Below, piece after piece: positions 20,026-28,534 of a DNA stretch of 64,000 bases (the stretch's first letter is position 1; each line of letters starts with the position of its first letter). The notes under the pieces are model-generated. The model searched no databases, was not told the DNA's origin, and saw nothing but the letters and a program-made list of their open reading frames with translations. A program made the translations under genes and the position numbers. This stretch comes from Paraburkholderia caffeinilytica (GTDB lineage: Bacteria > Pseudomonadota > Gammaproteobacteria > Burkholderiales > Burkholderiaceae), in the NCBI RefSeq assembly GCF_003368325.1, contig NZ_CP031467.1:3038001-3102000 (forward strand). Reading direction: 5' to 3'.

Positions 20026-21057
20026 CTAATTTACCGTTAGTGCTTCTTTGGGAGGAGATCCGATCCACACGCCACGGGCAGTATGATCGAGGTGATTAAG
20101 TATGAAGAACCCCGTCGACACGTTCCGTTCGCCGATCTCCAGCAAATAAATTAGGTCGTCGTCTTTATATCCGTTCAGGGAAATACTTTCACTTTTCCCA
20201 GCATAAGCATAATGACCTTTCAAACATCCGTTGATTGCGCCAACTGTGTAGCCGACGGTGAATTGACTCGCGATCTTTGCCGTTCCATCCCGTATATGAG
20301 CTGCCGAATCGTTTCCGGATAGGCAGAGGAGGTTTCCGCCAAAAAATATCGATTCGGTTTGAAGATCAGCAATAAGTGCAAAGTTCAGCCCATTTGCCTG
20401 TGGAATAAATTCATATCCAGAAATGGAAAAAACAACGTTTCCATTTTTATCAAATATCGTAATTATTTGATTCATTGAGTCTGATATGCCTTTGTCACTG
20501 CATCTGGCAGCGTGATAGGTGCCGTAATCCAATCCAACTGGATTGACGCAAGCGGGTAGAGAAATTGTCTTAAGCCATGTGGGCTTGTTGCTATAGGAAA
20601 TCATGCCGTCGTCATTAATTGCTCCGGACACGTCAAATTTCCCCAAGTCTGTTTTCTTGCACGATGTTCCGACCGACCTGACTTCATCGACAGAGTCATA
20701 GGCGGTCTTATAAATGCAATTGACGTACAATTTATTGGCAACTACCTTTATCGGGACAATGATGTGAAACTTATTTCTAGATCCATTTGAATCTATTTCC
20801 AGAGCAAGTCCTCCGCCCGCGAGACGCACCAAGGTCGAAGAAAGTGATGTTTCATTGATGATGAGATTGCTGTATTTGCCAATTAATTTTCCGGATTCAT
20901 AAAATTCAACTATATCTTGTTGATTCCCTTCTTTGGCGCTCAGTTCTATCGTGTGTTCGGCATGCTGATAGTTCGTGCTGAGCGTCTTGGAAAGGGCGAA
21001 TGCTGGAAGGATTGTTAAAATTATTGTGGTGAATATTGACTTCGGCATTTTGATCAT
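20026..21057 (-). CDS. Exported protein of unknown function in VgrG island
   Basis: A 343-residue protein with an N-terminal signal sequence (IFTTIILTILPAFALS, cleavage near 24). I recognise no domain. The mature part is rich in beta-strand-like alternation, Gly, Ser and Asn, with a few cysteines (YVNCIYKTAYD, TSCKKTD, LPACVNPVGLD, NGCLKGHY) that could form disulfides in the periplasm. The start is either 21057 or the ATG at 21048; neither has a clear ribosome site. It lies 26 nt after the LprI-domain gene upstream and is AT-rich. Membership in the effector/immunity set is suggested only by its place and export signal. Confidence 0.7.
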   Translation of the reverse strand: MIKMPKSIFTTIILTILPAFALSKTLSTNYQHAEHTIELSAKEGNQQDIVEFYESGKLIGKYSNLIINETSLSSTLVRLAGGGLALEIDSNGSRNKFHIIVPIKVVANKLYVNCIYKTAYDSVDEVRSVGTSCKKTDLGKFDVSGAINDDGMISYSNKPTWLKTISLPACVNPVGLDYGTYHAARCSDKGISDSMNQIITIFDKNGNVVFSISGYEFIPQANGLNFALIADLQTESIFFGGNLLCLSGNDSAAHIRDGTAKIASQFTVGYTVGAINGCLKGHYAYAGKSESISLNGYKDDDLIYLLEIGERNVSTGFFILNHLDHTARGVWIGSPPKEALTVN

Positions 21058-21083
21058 GAGATTGAGTGGAATGTTTTGTGCGA

Positions 21084-21932
21084 CTATGTCCGGTTCTGTT
21101 CAACAAGAAATTCAAGACGAGCCTTCATGAGGCTGAGGATGCATTTTTCATATGAGTGGCAAGTATTTCGTTTTTTTATCCAAAGCCTCTGACTATCTAC
21201 AATGTGTTTTTCGTTTTCGTCAGTGTCTTTCGATTGTTGGAGCAGTCGGACATATGCTTCGTTTACGCTCCTATCAAAACTGATTAGTTCATTGGAGTTG
21301 CATATAGTTCGTTCTGTTTCGTTGGTTGATTTTGAGCAATCGAACGAGGCATTTATAAATGTGCCATCTTTTAATTTTTCGAGTGTCAAAATTGATTCGT
21401 TGCGCCATCGTAGATATAATTTATCCTCGGAAGCCAGAATTATCCAGGCTCCTCGTATCGCAGAATTTCCCAGCTTAGGATAGGAGATGCCCAGATCTGC
21501 TTGCCATAGGTTATTTCCGCAGATCGCACTAAATAATCTAACTGGATTTTCTGAATCTGAATTTAATCTGTAATCACTAATCGGGTCGGCGTATGCGCGC
21601 GGCGGGTAATCATAGCCGCCAATGCTGCGGAGCATCGCATCTTGAAAGGTGGTGTGAATAGATTTAAATGAGACATTCTTGCATTCATCTTTAAATTCTT
21701 CGGCGTCGTTCGTTATGGTGTCATTTTCAAATTTGAATGTGCGCCACTTCAGTCTAGGATCATCCCATCGATATTGGAGATTTCCTCCGGACGCTGTGTT
21801 CACGTGAACCTCCTGCACTTGCCACGTCCCAATTAACTCCGTTGGCAACGCCCCCGCAAGGACGCGAGCTGTTGTCACTGAGAGCACGGACGCCAGGAGA
21901 ATCTGCAGGCTCAGGGCCCAAGGATTATGCAT
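21084..21932 (-). CDS. Exported protein with C-terminal LprI-like domain
   Basis: A 282-residue protein with a signal peptide ending at about residue 27 (LQILLASVLSVTTARVLAG). The N-terminal half (LIGTWQVQEVHVNT..., WRTFKFENDTIT) looks like a small beta-barrel, calycin-like. Residues about 195-280 form an LprI/DUF1311 module: FDCSKSTNETERTICNSNEL, FDRSVNEAYVRLL, VDSQRLWIKKRNTC, CILSLMKARLEFL. That module is associated with lysozyme inhibition. It follows the overlapping putative immunity gene by about 50 nt. Joint operation as periplasmic protection against the adjacent muralytic effector is inferred. AT-rich. Confidence 0.78.
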   Translation of the reverse strand: MHNPWALSLQILLASVLSVTTARVLAGALPTELIGTWQVQEVHVNTASGGNLQYRWDDPRLKWRTFKFENDTITNDAEEFKDECKNVSFKSIHTTFQDAMLRSIGGYDYPPRAYADPISDYRLNSDSENPVRLFSAICGNNLWQADLGISYPKLGNSAIRGAWIILASEDKLYLRWRNESILTLEKLKDGTFINASFDCSKSTNETERTICNSNELISFDRSVNEAYVRLLQQSKDTDENEKHIVDSQRLWIKKRNTCHSYEKCILSLMKARLEFLVEQNRT

Positions 21933-21983
21933 ATAGTTTCTTTGAAAATGATATAGAGCTGTCGGTTTGTGTTGATGCGCTGG

Positions 21984-22895
21984 CTATTCTGAAAACCCTT
22001 GTTGGTAAATTGAAAAAGGAAGACATTTTGATTTGTCTGGCGTTTCCCATTCTCCGGAAATTTTTCCAGCCTGAATCAATCCGTGAAAATAGCCAGACAC
22101 AGCCCCTCCCTTTCCGCCGAATTCTGTCAGTGAAAGTGAGCCATTTTTCGCCAATGTCCCTTCAATTTTTATAAATTTATCTGGATGACGGAGGTATCGA
22201 TATTGGCCGGTAACGGTGTCTCCATGTTTCGTTATGGAGATGGCTATAAAAAGATTCTTGTCGAGGACTCCAGATAAATCATAATCTCCGTCTTCCACTG
22301 GGAGCCTCAAAGGACGGCATGCCACTACGTCAATCGGTATTGTGCTGTCTTGCGAATCAAACGGGACAAAGCATTGTTCTCCTTTAGGGTTTCGCGCATC
22401 GGTTGCCACATACAGCTTTGCGCTGGGCCAACCGGACGGTATAAGGGAGTAGAATTTTTGTTCTGAAGCTAGATTTCCCGCATTATCAAGGGTGTGCTCG
22501 TCGATCTCTAAGGTTGGTCCGGTAATTTTTCTTCCCACCCAGAGGGGGCCAGTTTTTGCGGTAGATTGCATAAGCGAAATGGAAAAGTAGTACACGGAGA
22601 AGGAAATCCATTTATTTTTCTTTTTCGTAATTGGAATTGCCGTAACAAGCCGATCATTTGAATGATTTTCCTGTACGAGGGCGTACTGAGTGCCATATTT
22701 GTAAATGGAGACATCGGAAAAAATACCAATTTTGCTAAGACCAGTTGCGATATTTTTTCCCATGCCGCGATCTATCAGTGAGCCAGTCTCGTCAAAGTAT
22801 AGTGCGCACGATGCATCGACTTGGTGGCAAATCGTGGCTGCGGTGGCATGGAAAGCGCAGCACGCGGAGATGGCTAGAAATATTGTTTTTTTCAT
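21984..22895 (-). CDS. Putative periplasmic immunity protein for the adjacent effector
   Basis: A 303-residue protein with a clear signal peptide (MKKTIFLAISACCAFHATA). Its ATG at 22895 overlaps the effector stop (ATGA), which is why I prefer it to the ATG six bases upstream. The C-terminal third (about 205-300) has the beta-rich pattern GQYRYLRHPDKFIKIEGTL, GSLSLTEFGGKGGAVSGYF, GKISGEWETPDKSKCLPFS, seen in small exported barrel domains. There is no enzymatic motif. The tight overlap with a secreted cell-wall hydrolase and the export signal make this the strongest immunity candidate of the island. AT-rich. Confidence 0.75.
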   Translation of the reverse strand: MKKTIFLAISACCAFHATAATICHQVDASCALYFDETGSLIDRGMGKNIATGLSKIGIFSDVSIYKYGTQYALVQENHSNDRLVTAIPITKKKNKWISFSVYYFSISLMQSTAKTGPLWVGRKITGPTLEIDEHTLDNAGNLASEQKFYSLIPSGWPSAKLYVATDARNPKGEQCFVPFDSQDSTIPIDVVACRPLRLPVEDGDYDLSGVLDKNLFIAISITKHGDTVTGQYRYLRHPDKFIKIEGTLAKNGSLSLTEFGGKGGAVSGYFHGLIQAGKISGEWETPDKSKCLPFSIYQQGFSE

Positions 22896-25651
22896 ATGCA
22901 TTCCATCAGCAAGGTTTCAAATTTTTTCGCGTACTCTGCAAATACTATATTTCTTTCGGTGCCATTTATTATGCGGCGCGCACCGACATAGTCTGCGTGA
23001 AATTCATTTATATAGTCGGAGAGTTTTTTGCCTGTGAAAATTCCGCGAATCATGCCTTCTACCATTATCACGGCCGCGTTTTTCCAGCTAAGGGCCTCAT
23101 CTGGCTGATCAGCCAGATTAACGCCGACAATTGGTGTGAAGTTTTCATAGTTTGCTTTCCACGTAATTTGCACCAAGCCGCGGCCGCGGTATTTATATCC
23201 GTCGCCTTGAGTGTTGTTGTGGTGTGCTATGGCGCGAGTGGGGTTAAGGGCCGTGGGGCCTGAGCCGTAATCGCGTTCAGCCTTGTCGTAGGAAATTAGC
23301 TCGGAAAATGGGCCAAAGAAGGTTTGCGTATGGAAGTCATATGACTCAATGCGGGAAGTTGCTAACATATACGCAACGTACCGAATGTTGAAAATTTCAC
23401 TTTTTGATGCGTATAGGAATTCAATCCACTCCAATAGTGTCTTTAGATTTTCCTCAGACTTTCCAGAGAGCGGAGGCAGATTGTGCTTCGGGCTTGAGGC
23501 ACTTTCATACCAACCGAAGTTCGCCGAATGCGCGTCTTTGTACAGGGTTAAAAACTTCGCGATGTCTATGCGTCGGCGTGTTGCAAAATTCGCAACCAAC
23601 GCAACCGGATGAATATGCAAAACAGTCGCACCACCCGGAAACCCCGCGACTTTACCCTTCACCTCGTCCCACCACTGCAGCTTCTTAATCCGCTCCAGCT
23701 CCTTCAACCAATTACCCTTCGCATTACGCATCAGCGGCGTAATTGCGTTCCAGCGAGACATATCCCCGCCCCATTCGCTTTCATAGCGCAGAATCACATG
23801 CGACATTGCCTGGGCGAGCGATGGCACGCGCATCGCCGCTTGCATCGCTTTCGCTGTCACCTTGCCGCTGTTCCCACCGGATTTCTCTCCGGCAACCGTC
23901 TGTTCGAGCTTTAAGAGCAGCGGACTATTGTTCACGGCCACGGCGGACGGCTCGAACGCCTTCTTCTCCTGCCAGTCTGCCGTATCGGTGACGAGCAGAT
24001 TGCGTTTGAAGGCGTCCGTCAGATTGATCCCGGTTGCATCGACGATTTCGAAACCAGGCCACGCCCACGGGTTTTCCCACCGTGTTCCCGGATGCCGTGC
24101 GCTGCACACCCAGCCGCTCGCACTTTTGCCGTCAGCCGTGCGAAACGGCACACGCCACCAGCGCACGTTGTGTTCGTCGATCGCCTGTTTTTTTGCATCC
24201 AGGGCGTCGAGTTGCGCGCGCGAGTGAATCAGTGGGAATCCGCTCGCCGGGTCGGCGACGTCCTGCAGCCGAAGTGGAAACTCACTCCATGCCGGCATGC
24301 CGTTCACGGGTGCCGCCGCCTTGTCACGCTCAATCCACACGGGCGGACCATCCGCAACCAGCAGGCCGCTGGAGGTTTGCGAATATCTAGGCTGCACCTT
24401 TACCCAAGGGCCGCTTGAAGGGCTGTCGTCGGTAGGCTTGGTCGAATAGACCGGATGGTCCCGACCGAGTTTTCGATCAGCAGCGGCGACGTTTTGAACC
24501 AGCTTTGCGCCGGCATCAATGACAAGGAGTGTCTTCTGGTCCGCGGGCAATTGCGCGGCGCGTGTGCGACTCTTCGTCAGGAACGCGCTGAAGCCGTCAT
24601 CCGCGAATACTTCCAGATGAAGCAGTTTGCGCCGCGAAGCAGGGGGCAAAGGCGTAGCCCGCTCGTAGTCCTGATACTCGCCGATCTGACCCAATAGCGT
24701 TCCCGCTTTCACTGGAATAGGAGCGGGAGGGACGACAACGTGGCCAACCTGTTTAGGCTCTTTGACGGATTGCAGTCCGGGCAGGAAGAGCCAGCCCCAA
24801 TCGCCTTTGGGTGTTACCGCCGCACCGCCCGCCGTGCGGGCGTCCGATGCCTCCCACGGTAAGCTGCTGTCGTCGAGGCCGAATTCACCGCCGCTCGTCG
24901 GGCTCGTCATTCCGCCGGCGGCAATCGTTTGGATGTGCCCCCATGGGCCCCGCTTCTCGCCGATGATGACCTCGCAACCTTCGGGCAGAAATCCGACCTG
25001 CTGACCCGCGCTGTATTGGCCTTTTTTCTTTCCCGCTTTCGGCTCCGTCCAGACGAATGCCCCGGCCGCGCCGCCAGCGTCACCGTCAGCCGCGGGGTGC
25101 TGTCGGTCCTTGCCGAGAACGCTATACGCGTCAACATCCCACCAGTAAGGGCGCGGCACCTTGGGGGCGGCGAGATACGTGGTCCAGTCCGCCATATGCA
25201 TGTAGAGGCTGTAAATGTCATGCGACTCGTCGGCGGGCTGCTGGCTTGTGTTGTTGGGCGCGGGAGGCATCGTCAGCCGGTGACGCACGAGGACAAACCC
25301 GGTCGAATAAGCGGCCCATTTCCCATCGGTGAATTGCAGGTGGGGATGAGCGTCATCGATCTTGTGGGCGACGATTTCCCCATCTGCGATGCAACGTACG
25401 CCGCGCGTTTGATCGAGTCGCGCCGCGGAGCCATTGCCGAAATGAATGCCGCCGTGCGGGAAGCCATTTACGCCCAGCGGAAAGAAACCGTCGTTCGTGA
25501 GCGACAGGGCGTCATAGAACTTTTGCGGGTCGACGATCTCCTTGTTGTCGGCGTCCCGAAACGGAAAGGCACACGTGAGTTGGGTCGGGACGCCTGGCGG
25601 CGGCTCGGGGGAGGGGGAGGTTGCAGGTGCAGGATGAGTTTGCGCGGGCAT
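22892..25651 (-). CDS. T6SS-associated two-domain peptidoglycan hydrolase (M23-like + GH19-like)
   Basis: A 919-residue protein without a signal peptide, encoded 73 nt after VgrG. Residues 1-25 are Pro-rich. Residues about 60-352 resemble an M23 (LytM) endopeptidase: H66-GGI-H70-FG (His where Asp is usual), CIADGEIVAHKI, H152 in YSLYMHMADW, and LLH345LEVF at the HxH/HFE position; an SH3-like insertion (about 212-245) interrupts it. The ligand set is altered, so this domain may bind rather than cut. Residues about 755-919 are GH19/lysozyme-like, with candidate catalytic Glu769 (SRIESYDF) and Glu792 (DKAERDYG), then YRGRGLVQITWKANYENF. GC falls towards the 3' end. A role as secreted murein hydrolase is inferred from domains and VgrG linkage. 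Confidence 0.82.
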   Translation of the reverse strand: MPAQTHPAPATSPSPEPPPGVPTQLTCAFPFRDADNKEIVDPQKFYDALSLTNDGFFPLGVNGFPHGGIHFGNGSAARLDQTRGVRCIADGEIVAHKIDDAHPHLQFTDGKWAAYSTGFVLVRHRLTMPPAPNNTSQQPADESHDIYSLYMHMADWTTYLAAPKVPRPYWWDVDAYSVLGKDRQHPAADGDAGGAAGAFVWTEPKAGKKKGQYSAGQQVGFLPEGCEVIIGEKRGPWGHIQTIAAGGMTSPTSGGEFGLDDSSLPWEASDARTAGGAAVTPKGDWGWLFLPGLQSVKEPKQVGHVVVPPAPIPVKAGTLLGQIGEYQDYERATPLPPASRRKLLHLEVFADDGFSAFLTKSRTRAAQLPADQKTLLVIDAGAKLVQNVAAADRKLGRDHPVYSTKPTDDSPSSGPWVKVQPRYSQTSSGLLVADGPPVWIERDKAAAPVNGMPAWSEFPLRLQDVADPASGFPLIHSRAQLDALDAKKQAIDEHNVRWWRVPFRTADGKSASGWVCSARHPGTRWENPWAWPGFEIVDATGINLTDAFKRNLLVTDTADWQEKKAFEPSAVAVNNSPLLLKLEQTVAGEKSGGNSGKVTAKAMQAAMRVPSLAQAMSHVILRYESEWGGDMSRWNAITPLMRNAKGNWLKELERIKKLQWWDEVKGKVAGFPGGATVLHIHPVALVANFATRRRIDIAKFLTLYKDAHSANFGWYESASSPKHNLPPLSGKSEENLKTLLEWIEFLYASKSEIFNIRYVAYMLATSRIESYDFHTQTFFGPFSELISYDKAERDYGSGPTALNPTRAIAHHNNTQGDGYKYRGRGLVQITWKANYENFTPIVGVNLADQPDEALSWKNAAVIMVEGMIRGIFTGKKLSDYINEFHADYVGARRIINGTERNIVFAEYAKKFETLLMECI

Positions 25652-25724
25652 GTTTCAACGCCTGGTCAAGTGAATCAAGTGAATCAGGTGGAAAGCGAAC
25701 AGGGACACCGGGTGCCTGGCGTCT

Positions 25725-28028
25725 TCAGCCGGAGAACCTGGAACCGTGGCCGCCCGTATCGGGCAGATCGTTCGAATAGGGCAGCGATGTCTTGGTCATC
25801 GCAGAGGTCGGGCGGTCTTTCCGCCAGGTCAAGGCCTTTTCGAAGAGGCCGCCCGGTGTCGCGATCTCGATGTTGCGATCGGTGAGACGGATATAGGAGC
25901 CACCTGCGCCGATCCAGAGTTCCTTGTGCGCGGACAGGATGAGCTTGCCTTCCGTGCTGGTGATGGTCATATCCCTAAGCGCCGACATCGTGAGTTCGTT
26001 GCTTTGCGCCTGTATCTGGACCTTGCCACGCGCGGCAAACAGCTTGATGCCGAGGTTGTGTGCGAACATGGACAATGCATCGCCTGCCGCCATGACGACG
26101 TTCTTCAAAGCGCTGACGTTGAAGCCCGCACCGGTCGCGATGTTCACGTCCTTACCTGCGCCAACCGATACGCGATGCGGTGTCGAAACAGCCACGCCCT
26201 TCGGCGAGGACAGCAGCATGACGGCCTCTTTCAGTTCGTTCACACTGTTCTTCAGCCATTCGTTTTCGGCCCTCAGGTCGGCTATCTCGGCCTTCGCCAT
26301 GTTCGCCAGTTCGGCTAATTCCTGCGCCTGCGCCGATCGCGTCTGGAACTGGTTCATGGCCTCGACCATATCGGTCTGCTGGCCGCCTGCCTGCTGCTGC
26401 AGGTCGCTGCAAAGCATCAGCCCGCCGCCGGCACGCACCGCACCCTGGGCATCGGTGCGCAGTTCGAAGCCGCTGCCACGATGTTCACGCTTGCCGTTGA
26501 CGATGTGTCCCAACGTCAGCTGGCTTTTGCCTGAGTGCCGGGTAGAAACCTTGGCGTGTTCCTGACCTTCCCAGTCTTCAAACTGGACCTCGTTGTCGCC
26601 CTGCGTGCGAATGACGTTGCGCGACATCCAGCGGTCCTGATTGGTAATCAGGTCGAGTTGCTGGCTGTTGTGATGGAACGCCGCGATGTAAGGTTTATTC
26701 GGATCGCCGTCCCGGAATTCAATGATGGCCTCCGTCCCTTCGACGGCGGGAAAGTGAAAGCCTGTTTGCCGGCCACCCGCGAACGGTTTGGCGAGGCGTA
26801 GCGGCATGCTTTCGCCACCGGCTGGCCATTCGCCGAAATCGCAGTCGAAGCGCACGACGTAATACCCCTGCTGCGTCAGATACGCGTACTTGTACTGGCC
26901 CGGCGACGTGACGCGGGCGCTCAGTGAGCCGGTAATCTTCGGCCACGTGTCGTCTTCGATCTTCAGGCGAAAGCGCCGGTTGGAGGGGATCGCCCGATAG
27001 GTGTTGCGATAGGGTTTGTCACGCGCGCCGGCATGTGTGACCTCGATCATGACGTGGCCGTCCGGTGCGTCGGGCAACTGCCAATCCGTGCGCAGGATCC
27101 TGCCGATGCACAGGCTGTGAACGTTGCTTTCACCTTCGTATACGACCTGCCACGCAATCGCCGCTTCATGACGTAGCTGCGCTTCCCATCGCGCACCGCC
27201 GGCGTCGAGATGATGCGTACCGTAGATATAGGGCTTGCCGAATGTCGTCGTGTCCTTAAGCGCGACATTGGCCTCTGCCTCGAAACGCTCCCATGCCTGA
27301 TCGGGGTTGTAGTCGGCGACAGCGAACGACTCGGGCACCAGCTCGCTATGCGTGCGCAGCGCCGACACGGATTCAGCGCCAGTCTCCAGCCCCGACATTG
27401 GCCGGTAAGGCGCAGTCATGGTGGGCTGATAGATGTAGTGGTCGATATCGTCTCCGAACACGACGACATCACCGTGCTCGCCCGGCACGATGTAGCTGTA
27501 GATGCCTTCCTGCTGCATCAGGATGTTGATGAAGCGCCAGTCGCCCGTCTGGTATTGGAACCGGAACGGATGCTGAGGGTATCGGCGACGTAGCTTGAAG
27601 GTGAACTGATGGCCCGTGAGGCCATTGCGCCGCAAGATCGATTCGATAATCTCGGGCGCGCTCTGATGCTGGTAGGTTTGCGTGGTGCGCGGGGTCAGGC
27701 AGGCGATATGCGGTTCGACAACGATCTCGTACGTGCTGCAATCGTTCGTCGTCTTCACATGCGAGAAGCGTGTCACGCGCCCCCAGAATACGCGTGGCTC
27801 CTCGCCGCTTTCAGGCACGAGCCTGAACTTTGCCTCATGTCCGAGGATAACGTCTCGCGTCAATTTCTCCGGATGAGTCGCGACGATATCGATCCGATAC
27901 GGCTGCCCCATCTTTTCGAGGGCGCTGAACGAGACGATCGAAATATCCTTGACCCTGTGCTCCCCCAGCACTTCGAGGAAATAGTGCGGGCTTAGGCGAG
28001 TGATGTCATGCCCGTTCCGGTTCTCCAT
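25725..28028 (-). CDS. vgrG: T6SS spike protein VgrG (TssI) with DUF2345
   Basis: A 767-residue spike trimer subunit. Residues 1 to about 340 are the gp27-like base (LSPHYFLEVLGEHRVKDISIVSFSALEKMG, FRFQYQTGDWRFINILMQQEGIYSYI). The gp5 OB-fold follows (HFPAVEGTEAIIEFRDGDPNKPYI), then a DUF2345 beta-helix (AGKDVNIATGAGFNVSALKNVVMAAGDALSMFA). Between them, near 555-600, is a helical coiled-coil-like stretch (MAKAEIADLRAENEWLKNSV). It leads an accessory unit with an effector, four exported proteins and PAAR; no sheath or baseplate genes are here, so this is an orphan vgrG cluster served by a T6SS elsewhere. Confidence 0.93.
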   Translation of the reverse strand: MENRNGHDITRLSPHYFLEVLGEHRVKDISIVSFSALEKMGQPYRIDIVATHPEKLTRDVILGHEAKFRLVPESGEEPRVFWGRVTRFSHVKTTNDCSTYEIVVEPHIACLTPRTTQTYQHQSAPEIIESILRRNGLTGHQFTFKLRRRYPQHPFRFQYQTGDWRFINILMQQEGIYSYIVPGEHGDVVVFGDDIDHYIYQPTMTAPYRPMSGLETGAESVSALRTHSELVPESFAVADYNPDQAWERFEAEANVALKDTTTFGKPYIYGTHHLDAGGARWEAQLRHEAAIAWQVVYEGESNVHSLCIGRILRTDWQLPDAPDGHVMIEVTHAGARDKPYRNTYRAIPSNRRFRLKIEDDTWPKITGSLSARVTSPGQYKYAYLTQQGYYVVRFDCDFGEWPAGGESMPLRLAKPFAGGRQTGFHFPAVEGTEAIIEFRDGDPNKPYIAAFHHNSQQLDLITNQDRWMSRNVIRTQGDNEVQFEDWEGQEHAKVSTRHSGKSQLTLGHIVNGKREHRGSGFELRTDAQGAVRAGGGLMLCSDLQQQAGGQQTDMVEAMNQFQTRSAQAQELAELANMAKAEIADLRAENEWLKNSVNELKEAVMLLSSPKGVAVSTPHRVSVGAGKDVNIATGAGFNVSALKNVVMAAGDALSMFAHNLGIKLFAARGKVQIQAQSNELTMSALRDMTITSTEGKLILSAHKELWIGAGGSYIRLTDRNIEIATPGGLFEKALTWRKDRPTSAMTKTSLPYSNDLPDTGGHGSRFSG

Positions 28029-28198
28029 TTTTTGCGTCTCCCACTTATATATCGCGACAGATCAACGTCTGCCGAGAATGCATAGGGAGGCCTTACGCAC
28101 GCAATAAGACTTGTCCGAAACTGTGGGCGGCGAAAACAGGTTGAGGGGTTCTGAAACAGGCGGCGCGCTTTATAGGCCGCGCCATTGCGGTCATGCCG

Positions 28199-28525
28199 TC
28201 AGGTGTTGCTGGCTTCGTCTTCAGTTTCGTCGACGGCCGCCGGCTCGGGTACGGGCTCAGGCAGCACCGATTCAAGCGTACGAAGCCCCGCCGCCAGCGC
28301 CCGCTTTTCAGCGGGCAATAGCCGCTTGACCCAATACTCCGCGCGCGAAGCACTAGACCTGTCCGCCAACTCAAACGACACCAGCACTCGCACCGGCTTA
28401 CGCGAACGCGTGTAACGCGCACCCATGCCGCTCGCATGCTTGTCGAAGCGCGCCTGGACGTCGGTGGCAATGCCGGTGTAGACGCTGCCGTCCGAGCATT
28501 CGAGCAGATACAGAAACCACGCCAT
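28199..28525 (-). CDS. GIY-YIG nuclease-family protein (UPF0213-like)
   Basis: A 108-residue single-domain protein of the small GIY-YIG group: the motif appears as FLYLLECSDGSVYTGIATDV, followed by RFDKHASGMGARYTRSRKPVRVLVS with the conserved Arg. The C-terminal 25 residues are a Glu/Pro-rich tail not typical of the core family. The role of these stand-alone domains is unclear (DNA repair or processing has been suggested). It is encoded 9 nt after the acyltransferase gene on the same strand. Confidence 0.88.
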   Translation of the reverse strand: MAWFLYLLECSDGSVYTGIATDVQARFDKHASGMGARYTRSRKPVRVLVSFELADRSSASRAEYWVKRLLPAEKRALAAGLRTLESVLPEPVPEPAAVDETEDEASNT

Positions 28526-28534
28526 GGGTATGCT

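Noticed and set aside
19808..20068. An 86-codon minus-strand frame in the T6SS island
   Set aside because: No signal peptide, no ribosome site, overlaps the downstream end of the 343-residue gene.
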